A stretch of DNA of 64,000 bases. Source: Medicago truncatula. Taxonomy: Eukaryota; Streptophyta; Magnoliopsida; Fabales; Fabaceae. A program made the translations under genes and the position numbers. The stretch covers positions 47,658,494-47,722,493 of the forward strand of contig NC_053045.1 of the NCBI RefSeq assembly GCF_003473485.1. Reading direction: 5' to 3'. Below, piece by piece: positions 55,328 through 64,000 of the stretch; position 1 is the stretch's first letter, and each line of letters starts with the position of its first letter. The notes beneath the pieces were generated by a model. The model was not told the origin of the DNA. It saw only the letters and a list, made by a program, of their open reading frames with translations, and made no database searches.

Positions 55328-56264
55328 TTAAGTCATGTTCAGATTCATCACTTGAAAAAACCAAGGTGATTGTTTTAATCTCTCTTGTCTTAATTGTTCT
55401 TCAATACCAAAACTACTGTTTCTGATAATTCCACTTGGTTCTTCTCTTTTCATTCCATTGCTATGATGTGTCCTCCATCTTCTTGTTTTGTTTATATCAC
55501 TTGATCCAGTTGAAGATGAAGACAAACTATGTCCTGATTCTGAAGTTAGTGGTGTTTCAATTTTCTTGCTACGGTTATAACTCGACGGGCCTAATGTCAG
55601 CTCAATTTCAGTCTCGTCGATGATCTCTAGCCCCTCGTCATCTGATTCTGCAGTGTGCTCCTCTGCAGGCCTTTCAAGATCAAATTTGATTTGAGTCTTT
55701 TCTTGTCCACCTTTATGATGATGATTAGCATTTTGAGTTAAACTAATTGCATTCTTGAAGTACCATTCTTGTTCTTTTACTTCAACTCCTCTTCTTGCCT
55801 CCATATTTTGCATCAGTATCTTTTGTATTCGATACAACCGATGAAGCTCGTATACCTGAAAGAAAATTCTCGCAACACTCAATTGACGTATGGTTTTAAA
55901 AAAAGTTCTATGTTTGCCAGTGTGCATTCAAGAACGACTGATGCAACTTCAATCATAGTCACAGACTCGCATAGACATCAAATGGCCGATGCAGCTTCAA
56001 TATTGGTCGTGACATCAATTTTTTTGATGTCTATGAGTTTTTGACTATGATTGAAGCTGCATTGGTCAGTATAAGTTATAGCAAAGACATATGCAACTTC
56101 AATATCAGTAATGGAGACATCAAATACCTTGAACTACTAATACTTATAGAAAGAATAACGTGGAGGAATAGATATAGAAGTACCTGTTGTTTGAAAGTTT
56201 CTTCATGCTTTAACATGGCCATCCTCATGTATTCTTTGTCACATGACCTAACAAGCTTCTCCAT
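55328..56264 (-). CDS. Small plant protein with DUF863-like N-terminus, function unknown
   Basis: Two exons on the minus strand, 56184-56264 and 55328-55855, giving 202 residues (MEKLVRSCDKEYMRMAMLKH start). After the splice comes VYELHRLYRIQKILMQNME, a motif shared by plant proteins of the DUF863 type and smaller relatives. The middle is acidic with DETEIELTLGPSS, where the LxL pattern (ELTL) is reminiscent of an EAR-type repression motif. The C-terminus is Ser-rich then SPWFFQVMNLNMT. No enzyme domain is visible. Nuclear regulatory function is only a guess. The intron contains an imperfect hairpin (55941-56062). An ATG at 56264 is the only ATG supporting MEKLV; the frame upstream begins with TTG. 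Confidence 0.85.
55941..56062. repeat. Imperfect inverted repeat in the DUF863-like gene intron
   Basis: ATGCAACTTCAATCATAGTC with CATAGACATCAA at 55941-55982 is mirrored at 56024-56062 by TTGATGTCTATGAG with GACTATGATTGAAGCTGCAT. The arms are about 40 bp with a handful of mismatches, loop about 41 bp. The loop itself carries another GATGCAGCTTCAATATTGG unit, and a further ATGCAACTTCAATATCAG unit follows at 56090. The pattern looks like repeated duplication and inversion of one short unit. Confidence 0.75.
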
Positions 56265-58964
56265 CAATGATCAATTTAGTTTCTATAGAGGCTAACTAGT
56301 TTTGAACCTTCTTTGTCCCAAGTTTACCTTCATACACAGGTTAAGCTTAAATGAGGAAAATTCTAAGAGAATAGAGTTATTTATATAGAAAATAGGATTG
56401 ATTCTAGGAAAGCACATAAATATTTATGGTCTAATTGATTCTTGAAACATTGGCACAAAATGATGGCATCTACTTCCTTTTAGTATAATTTGTCTCCTTC
56501 CAATACTTTGGACCACATTTGAATGAAACTCATCAAAAAAATAAAAAATATCTCCCGACAACTTTACCTGTTAGTATTTTCCTACCATAATAATAGCTTC
56601 TCTTATGTGTATATGATGTCATTTCTCAAACTATTCTTTCAATTATTGAAATATTTGAATGTATGATCACAAGGCAACATTTTTCTCTTCTTTTCATATA
56701 CTCAATTTAAAAAGGATGCTTGAAGATGCAACATCATTATAGTTATATTCTCTCTCATTCTTGGCATCTGATACATTATATTATTTAATTTAATTTTGCA
56801 GCTCTTCATGATGAATTTCTACTTTGTTAGACGCAGACAACCTTTTCTATTACTCTAAAGTTTTAAAAGGATAAGAGAGTTTTATACAATGCAATTTTGT
56901 ATAGTTTTTTAGATTCTAGGCATTGACATTGCATCATGCCAAACCATATTCATCATGCATGAAACAAAACAAAACTATCACACAAATGACATGATATAAC
57001 TGTGAAAAATTTAAAGCAAAACATGAAACAAAAGTCAAGTTAGAAAATAAGAAAGCACATAACATAATTCCATAGCATAAGGTAGAAGAAAGAAATGAAA
57101 TATAGGTTCTAACCTTGTAAGAATTGAAGTATATATCACAATTTTCTGCAGAACAAGAAAACAACAGAACAAGAAGATCTCTGAAGAAAAAGCAAGAAAC
57201 TCTTCCTTAATCTTTTCAAAAAAACTTGAGGGACAACCTTTTTAAAATTTGATGAAAACTCTGCTAATATGCTCTCACATTCCCCATCAAGCTCTGGCTA
57301 TTATATACTGTTGGAGATTAAACAAAACAAAACTGTTATGTAAGAATTTAAGATTCTTTTTTTCCCTTTAAAGACACAGAAAACGAAGTGGTATATTGCA
57401 TGAGGGGTTAGAAGAAGCATGCCAAACAAATCTCAGTGACTTGACCAATGTGATTCCATTTTTGTGAAGAGATGCCTCAGACAGGTCCAGCAATGTAGAT
57501 ATATTAAATTAGTAGTAACAGTAAAGATAGGGAAATAAATTAATACACGCATTATTAGCACTACTATGATATAAAATTTATATTATTATAATTTTTTTTT
57601 TTTTTTAGGATCACAAGGTCTTGGTTTTCTCTAGACAAATCATCAACATAACAGCATAGCTTGCTAAGTTGAATCACATGCACCTCAAATTTCTATATCA
57701 TTAAATAATTGGTCATGCTCAGTTGTATTAATATTAAACAAATTGTGTTACATTATATTATATATTGAATTATTGAAGCTTATGTCTTTGTGAAGGAGCT
57801 TAAATAACCGACAGATAGATCCTGACCGTACAATAAATGGGTATATCTTGAAAATGTCCAATCTAGTAGTATAAGTGGCCTTAGGATTTTAATTCAAATC
57901 TAACCTTAGGTTTTTCAGTTTTCATATACATAATAATAAATGAAAGGGGGGCAAAATATCATGGGGCTTATCTCATTTTGAATTCTTTTGTTGGATTCTA
58001 TTGACATTTATGGAGTAAATAGTGAATCATCAATTATGGATATTTCGTACCTGTACTGTACAAAAATATGCTATTAGATGGGGTTTCAGCATTACTCTAG
58101 GAAGGCCAAGTTCAATGATTATCCATGTTAACTGGCCACGTGGGTGTTAGCTCCCGGTTATGAGTGGAGCTCGTAGATTATCACATTGAGTTAAGAACAA
58201 CTACACAAAAAGAATTTGACACTATATTTTTATCTAAAACTTTAATTAAGTATATGAACTCTCTCACTTATATGTTGTGCAACATTCATTTTTTCATTCA
58301 AGGTGACACCCTTGCGTACATTTAAAATAACATTTAAAATACCAATAATATACTCATATAGTGTGAGTTCATCCATTCTCAGAGTGGATATTCCCCCTCG
58401 AGCTTGCTCCATCAATGGGACAGTCCCCTAATCGCCTTGATTATGAAGACTTACGATACAACGAGTCAGTCAAAGCATCAGCTCAAATACCATAGTTTGG
58501 TTATGAGGGAAGTCGAAGATCGTCACATTAGGCCAAGATCAACCACACAAATAGAAATTTGACATCACATCTTTACGAAAAATCTTAAGGCAATTGGTAT
58601 ATACGCCATCTCATTCTTATGTTGCTCAACATCCACTTTTTCATCCGGTGCGAGACTCTTACTCACACTTGAAACGTCGACACGCCCCTCATTTGTACAT
58701 ATAGTTGTATTATTTAGACAAGAAAACCGCCCTCGTATTTCAACACCATATACAAATGAGTTTCAACACCATATACGAATGAGTGTGGACGTCGCATGAA
58801 GAGAGATAAATAACTTGAGGTGAGAGAAAAAATAATACAAAAGTAAAAAAATTGTATAAATATAATGTATACATTCAAATTTTGTATCAAATTTGTCATA
58901 TATCAATGCTAATATCTAATAAGCACTTAAGTCTTCCAATTCCGCATCTCGAAAGAATTTACTA
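56265..58964. other. Intergenic region upstream of the DUF863-like gene
   Basis: AT-rich. 58140-58345 and 58495-58690 are two degenerate direct copies of a unit starting GGTTATGAG(T/G)G and containing TTGACA(C/T)..T..TTTTTATC or similar, then TCTCACTTATATGTTG-like sequence, each copy about 200 bp. No gene is supported. Confidence 0.5.
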
Positions 58965-59221
58965 CTCCCTTCGTCCCTTAATAGATGACTTAGTTGACAA
59001 TATATATTATTGATTTGACATACTTTGACCATACTTTTATACTAATTCACAAAGTTTAATAATATCATGTAAGATGTTGTTGGATTCGTCTCGATGAATA
59101 TTTTTAAAATATTAAATTTTTATAATTTTTTTAGTAGAGAATTGAAGATATCAAAGATAAAACATATGCATTGATACGTGTGTCAGAGTCAACTAGGTCA
59201 TCTATTGAGGGACGGAGGGAG
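58965..59221. mobile_element. Stowaway MITE
   Basis: Left end CTCCCTTCGTCCCTTAATAG mirrored by right end CTATTGAGGGACGGAGGGAG, flanked by TA at 58963-58964 and 59222-59223. Inner GATGACTTAGTTGAC pairs with GTCAACTAGGTCATC. Length 257 bp. Confidence 0.9.
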
Positions 59222-59894
59222 TAATTCCTTTTTGAAACAGACAATATGTGTATTGTTGGCTTTTATGCGATAATTATCACTCTACTTCTTAACTCATCAT
59301 TTCAGTCATAAATCATCCTTATATCCTAGATTTTTTTTTTTTTTAAAAATAAGTTCAAATAACAACTTTATATTATTATATTTCGACAATAATTTATTTT
59401 ATTAAATTATTTACTAATTTGAAGAAAAAAAATTCATTCATTAACTATATGTAAAACGAGAGAGAGTGCTTCTATCAACCTCTTCTTCTAATAGCTACTC
59501 TTCTCCTTTATTAAAATAAAAAAAAATAAAAAACAACAACTACTCTTCTTACTCATCCCAAATAGAGGTTACTAATAAGTTGGACTACTTAGGTTAAGCA
59601 ATCCCCAATAGAGGTACTACAAATGCCTATGTATTTATTTTGGATCTGAATTTTTCTAAGTAAAAAAATTAAATTAGGAGAACCACACCTCATACAAGGT
59701 TAAAACTATCAAACTCTACCAACAATAGATAGATTAGTTTTAGTGTAAGAGATTTGAGTTCATTAAACAAGTGATCATAAATTTGATGTTGTCTTTTGTG
59801 TATGGATAAAAATTTAGTTGGGAAGAAGAATTTATCATATGTGTTCGACACGTAGGTTGCACGAAAAATATTAATAATATAGGTCAACTACACC

Positions 59895-60347
59895 TAGGGT
59901 TGGGAATAGGTCAGGCCGGCCTACAGAGGCCTATGGTCTGGCCTGTTTAAGTCTGGTCTGGCATGGCCTGTTTATTAAAAAGGCTAGGCTTAGGCTTTTT
60001 AAAAAACTTATTTAAGTAAATAGGTCAGGCTTAGGCTATCAAAAAAGCCTAATAGGCCGGCCTGTTTATGCATGTTAGACTTCATAGTGGACTTTTTAAA
60101 TAGGCTTTAAAGCTTTATAGTGAAATAGGCTTTTAAGGCCTTATAGTAGTGATAGACAAGTCTTACACTGAAATAGGTTTTGAGGCCTATTAAGCCTATT
60201 CAAAAATAGATAAAATGGAATGTTTAGTGACTTTAATAGTAAGTAGACCTGTAAATAGGTTTTCAGGCCAGGCCAAAAAAATAGGCATATGAAAGGCCAT
60301 AGGCCAAGCGATAGGCCTGAGCCTGGCCTGACCTATTCCCAACCCTA
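59895..60347. mobile_element. hAT-like MITE, 8-bp target duplication
   Basis: Left end TAGGGTTGGGAATAGGTCAG is mirrored by CTGACCTATTCCCAACCCTA on the right. The octamer ACTACACC is duplicated at 59887-59894 and 60348-60355. The interior is made of repeated GGCCTGTTTA, AGGCCTA and TAGGCTT units, many in inverted pairs. No transposase. Length 453 bp. Confidence 0.9.
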
Positions 60348-60598
60348 ACTACACCCTTTGAAATTTCAAATTGGATGATTATATTTAAATATTTCTAACT
60401 CCGATATCTATTTAACACTTTATTTTCTCTCTATCTTTCTTTAGATAACCAAATACCACAACACTTTTTTTCTCTCTTGCAAAATGTAGATGATGTGTTT
60501 AAGTCTCCAAAATTAATTTACAAACTAATGTGCACGCTATACCTACATGAGTATATGTCTAAGTCTAAAGAATAGAATTGTACAGAAAGTACTATATA

Positions 60599-60896
60599 CT
60601 CCCTCCGTCTCTAAATAAGTGACCTATTTGTAAAAAAATATTTGTTCCACAATACTTGACCTTATCAGATTTCTAAGCAAAATTTGACAGATTTACCCCT
60701 TATAAATACTTTTTGTGGTCCCCATGTTAAAGTTTGTAGTGGAACAAAGAAAGTAATCATTACTTAAAAGTGAAAAAGTTTCAAAATAATGACAAGGGCA
60801 ACTCAGTAAAAGTATCACTCTCTTTCTTTCATCTTTACACTTTTCTTAATCTGTGTGAAATGGTCAAATAGGTCACTTATTCAGGGACGAAGGGAG
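60599..60896. mobile_element. Stowaway MITE
   Basis: Left end CTCCCTCCGTCTCTAAATAA with GTGACCTATTTG inside, mirrored by CAAATAGGTCAC and TTATTCAGGGACGAAGGGAG on the right, flanked by TA at 60597-60598 and 60897-60898. Length 298 bp. 60,900-61,290 beyond it is AT-rich without a gene. Confidence 0.88.
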
Positions 60897-61289
60897 TAAT
60901 ACATAGTAGATTAGATCAATCATCTATGTATGTTTTGCAATTATCAAGAGAGGGCCACACCACATGCTTGTTTTTCAATTTAGGAAAGTTATAAATAAAA
61001 TAGAATGGAAGGAAAGTAATAGAAAAATGAAGACGTGGAGAGGGAAAGAAATGGGAGCACGCTTTGCCGGGTGAGGGAGGTGCATTCTTATGGGGCGGTG
61101 GGTCCTTTGGGTTTTGCTGAAAAGGCTGACCTATATACGGCCTTAGTGTTTTGGTTCGGTCCCATTTCAATTCTTAGATATATTCAAGGACAACAACGAA
61201 CTTAGGTAACAATATTAAAGTAAGGGAACCGTGATCATTCTTGTATAAACTTTTATCTCCAAACTCTTTTACATTCGGTTAATTAAATT

Positions 61290-61730
61290 TTTAGTCCAAT
61301 AAATATCTGCAGCCTTTATTTTTAGTCCATATAAAAATAAATCACATTTTTTAGTCCCTATAAAATTTTCCGTTAGTGTTTTTCGTCCTTGTTAAATTAA
61401 ATGTTGTTTAATTATGCTTAAAATTTTAAATTTTTTAATGATTTTTTACATACTTGTTTAAAACATTATAAAACGTTCATCCACAATAAGTTAACTCAAA
61501 ATTTTATTTTTAAGTCCAAATTTTTTTTAGGTTTATCTTGAATTTTTTATGTTTAAAAAAAAATTATATATAATTCAATACATGTTAAAAAATTCTAATT
61601 TTTTATGAAAGAGATTATTATAATGTTCTTAACATGTCTGTTAAAAATTATTTAAAAATATAAAATTTTAAGTATAATTAAACAAATTTTAATTTAAGAG
61701 GGACCAACACATATTTTTATTCCTTGTAAA
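61290..61730. repeat. Degenerate MITE of the TAGTCCCT family
   Basis: TTTTTAGTCCC units at 61285-61395 and AGAGGGACCAACA at 61697-61711 with intervening A/T-rich inverted stretches resemble the Mutator-like MITE at 39167-39655. Ends are too decayed to set borders or a target duplication. Confidence 0.45.
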
Positions 61731-61889
61731 ATTAAAATTTGTTTAATTGTGCTTAAACTTTTAAATTTTCAACATATTTTTTACATACTTATTTAGAACA
61801 TTATACAAAGTTCTTCCGCAAAAAGATAGCTCAAAATTTTATTATTAGGTCCAAAGTTTCATTAATATAATCTTGCCTAAGTTTCATTA

Positions 61890-62217
61890 CATATTGAAGT
61901 CCACACTTGAATCTTGATTGAATGACACGCAATCGAAGAAATGATGATTGAGACTTTTCCTAGTACCAAATCCACTTGGCAACAAAAATCATTAAGAGTG
62001 GTAATCCCTCGCCTTAATAAATTGTCCACAGTATTGAGACGATTACTCAATAACCTTCAAGAAAATAATAACACTTCCATTAGAACGATTTTATTCCATT
62101 TCAATGTGTTAATACCGTCATCCATATGAGTAAGGAGCTTATAAGCATTCTTGATGGCATAAACATCATTTTGATCAAATCTCTACTCCCACTTGTCAGC
62201 AACATTATTATCCTTGA
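61890..62217 (-). pseudogene. Dead LINE zf-RVT (zinc-binding) domain
   Basis: Minus-strand translation gives DKWE.RFDQNDVYAIKNAYK, LLTHMDDGINTLKWNKIVL, LLFS.RLLSNRLNTVDNLLRR, GITTLNDFCCQVD, LNHHFFDC. This is the plant LINE zf-RVT pattern (IY.V..AY, KVSLFAWRL..NRLPTKDNL.RR, DHLFFDC). At least two stops/frameshifts are present. It is an isolated fragment; no reverse transcriptase was seen around it. Confidence 0.75.
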
Positions 62218-62396
62218 AAAGGAAAAAAAAACAGATATTCAATTCAACACAAGAATTCCTAACTAATTCTTCTTCGCAAGCAAAAAAATACACACCTCCA
62301 CCTCCATCCATCCCCACCAAATTAAACTCTCAACCCATTTTATACATATTAGCTGCCGAAATAGTTTAATCATTTGATAAAACAAAAAAATTTATC

Positions 62397-62481
62397 CCCG
62401 TAAATTTAACTCAGTTGATAGAAATAATGTACGGTATATGCAAGATCTGAGATTCGAATCTCGGATAAAAAAAACAAAAAA
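62397..62481 (+). repeat. tRNA-derived SINE fragment
   Basis: AACTCAGTTGATAG at 62408-62421 resembles tRNA box A, and GAGATTCGAATCTC at 62449-62462 resembles box B, 28 bp apart, followed by an A-rich tail. The spacing and tail suggest a SINE rather than a functional tRNA: there is no acceptor stem pairing. Confidence 0.6.
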
Positions 62482-62621
62482 AATCTAGGATAACACTCCA
62501 TAGACTATTACCACCCGCACAAGAATCCGACCAAAAGAGAGTAATGTTTTAAGAAATAGTTAATAAAGTAAAATAATCGTTAAATATGATTGAATGCATA
62601 TATACAAAAATCATATGGATT

Positions 62622-62672
62622 ATGTATACACGTTACATTCTTGTCAAAAAAAAAATGTATACATGTTACATT
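62622..62672 (+). mobile_element. Minimal retroelement tail insertion with target duplication
   Basis: ATGTATACACGTTACATT at 62622-62639 recurs as ATGTATACATGTTACATT at 62655-62672 (17/18). Between them are only CTTGTCAAAAAAAAA-type bases: the extreme 3' end of a SINE/LINE-like element plus poly(A). This looks like an extremely 5'-truncated target-primed insertion. Confidence 0.6.
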
Positions 62673-62725
62673 AATTATATTTACCATTTATATCATAATA
62701 ATATTTCTCCAAGAATAATTTGTGT

Positions 62726-62816
62726 AGGGGTCGGTGTTCGAATCCAGATTCCCCACTTCTTCACATATTATACGTGTGAATCTAGTCACTATACTACTTG
62801 ACAAAAAAAAAAAAAA
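62726..62816 (+). repeat. SINE 3' half with poly(A)
   Basis: GGTGTTCGAATCCAGATTCC (box B-like) at 62733-62752, then CCCCACTTCTTCACAT, GTGTGAATCTAGTCACTA and ACTACTTGACAAAAAAA with a 14-base A tail. This is the common legume SINE 3' end layout. The 5' part with box A is not clear. Confidence 0.65.
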
Positions 62817-62817
62817 A

Positions 62818-64000
62818 TTTCTCCCAAGAGTTATCTAGTTATTTCAACAAGCTTATCATGTACTGAGTAACATGTTTGTCCGAAAATAGATATGTTTGTG
62901 ATTTGTTTTTCCGTGCAATGATGGTATGGGTTGTGTATTGTGCACACCATTTGTTTGTCATAGATCCGTTAATTCCACCATATTTAATTGTACATTATAT
63001 CTCTTGAATCACTCCTCACCTTCCTTCACATCGAGAATAAAAACCTTTTCCTTTGACTTATTCGACATTGTGAATTAAAAAAGTCAAATTTTTCTTTTAT
63101 ATAGGACTGAAGGGAGTATAATATTTGGCAATTTGCCCCCAATTTCCAATTGGGCTTGGTTGTGTGATGAGGACTCGAATTTTCTTACTTTGTTGTTTAT
63201 TTACTTTTTAAAAAAAATAAAATAATTGTTGTTATATAAATTTTTATCTTTTAGAAGCTGTTAAAAATTATAGATATTTTTTGGATATAAAATAAAGTCA
63301 AAATTATTTATGTTTTCTTTAGTGACATAAATCTTGGCCAAAAACTCCAAGCACTGTGTAGAAGTTAGGAGTAAGTGAAATTCAATGCTAAGTGATGATT
63401 AATTTAGGAGCAAAGACCCATAAAAGTTTAAGAACAACGTTTACAACGGTAAGGGCATCACTTAATTTGTTTCCTATATGCATGTGATTTACGTGAATTT
63501 GTGTTGCTGTGTGATTTTATGAGCATGTTTTCATGCTGTCTTTTTTTTGACAAATGTTTTCATGCTGTCTTGTTGTGACGATTTTCTGATTTTGTGTTGC
63601 TGTGGTGATTTCAATAGATGTGTAATGCGTATTACGTGAATTTCATGAATAGTTTTTTAAAGAGTATTCATGTGGATGTAGAAGTAAAATTTGAGGAGTA
63701 GGAAAAAATGTTTTCATATTTTTATGGGGAACATCTTGTCCTAAGTCAACAGGCCTTATAATTCGAGGCCCATTATTTGTGTGTTTGTGAAATATATGGA
63801 CTATTGCTTTTCTCACCCTATAAGTTTCTCATGCGTCCTATTTGAATTCTAAAATCCGAAATATTTCAACGTGTTTTGAAGATTTTTATGGGGTGTTTAT
63901 GCCGTTCGGATTCTATAATATTAACAGGATATGGCGGCGAGAAACTCATAGGATAAAAAAAAAGCAGTCAATATATGGACCAACATTAAGAAATAAAATG
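62818..64000. other. AT-rich intergenic end of the window
   Basis: No gene recognised. 63105-63120 has GACTGAAGGGAGTATAA, a possible lone Stowaway right end. CCCTATAAGTTTCTC at about 63818-63832 is mirrored by GAGAAACTCATAGGA at about 63939-63953, a small foldback without visible target duplication. Confidence 0.5.

Noticed and set aside
60916..61170. 84-residue minus-strand open frame with Pro-rich peptide
   Set aside because: No start context, no homology recalled, lies in repeat-rich intergenic DNA.
62397..62481. Possible tRNA gene
   Set aside because: Box A and box B-like motifs are present but no acceptor stem, anticodon arm or 3' end pairing; the A-rich tail fits a SINE.

Overview
This window is nuclear DNA from a flowering plant, most likely a legume of the Medicago type. 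The reasons are AT-rich intergenic DNA, GT-AG introns, several chloroplast- and plant-specific gene families, and a dense mix of Stowaway, Mutator-like and hAT-like MITEs, an Ogre/Tat-type LTR and LINE remnants of the kind common in legumes. Species is inferred from repeat style and protein similarity; no search was run.

Eight protein-coding genes can be modelled. In order: a small seed/LEA-like hydrophilic protein (2184-2459, -), a single-exon secreted subtilisin-like protease of the SBT1 class (10444-12717, -), an 8-exon prolyl 4-hydroxylase (21144-26332, +), a 3-exon small SERF/zinc-finger protein of the At2g23090 type (29724-31484, +), a 10-exon casein kinase 2 alpha subunit (33363-38598, -, with an in-frame N-terminal extension to 38763), a 5-exon chloroplast RNC1-like RNase III-domain protein (40969-45736, -), a 5-exon NPH3/RPT2-like BTB protein (49533-53366, +) and a 2-exon small protein with a DUF863-like N-terminus (55328-56264, -). 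The spliced models close in frame with protein lengths normal for their families. The genes do not form an operon or cluster; they are unrelated housekeeping, signalling and cell-wall functions.

The rest is transposon graveyard. 1-1760 holds a dead Ty1/copia RNase H end and LTR-like sequence. 2.9-9.7 kb holds a degraded tandem duplication later hit by a short LINE copy (7436-8725) and a hAT-like element (8761-9431). 16001-18095 is a solo LTR carrying a nested Mutator-like MITE. 26.7-28.7 kb holds a Stowaway MITE, a dead LINE reverse transcriptase in antisense, and a younger LINE tail flanked by an unusually long (~156 bp) duplication. 39.2-39.7 kb and 45.95-46.29 kb are Mutator-like MITEs with 9-bp target duplications; the second consists largely of repeated perfect or near-perfect palindromes and sits 214 bp upstream of the RNC1-like start codon. 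57-64 kb is gene-free as far as I can see and holds two Stowaway MITEs, a hAT-like MITE, a dead LINE zinc-binding domain and tRNA-derived SINE remnants.

I do not see a previously undescribed multi-gene system. The most useful observations are the conserved-looking N-terminal extension on CK2 alpha, a GC-AG intron in the RNC1-like gene, the palindrome-rich MITE, and several insertions whose exact ends and target duplications can be read directly.
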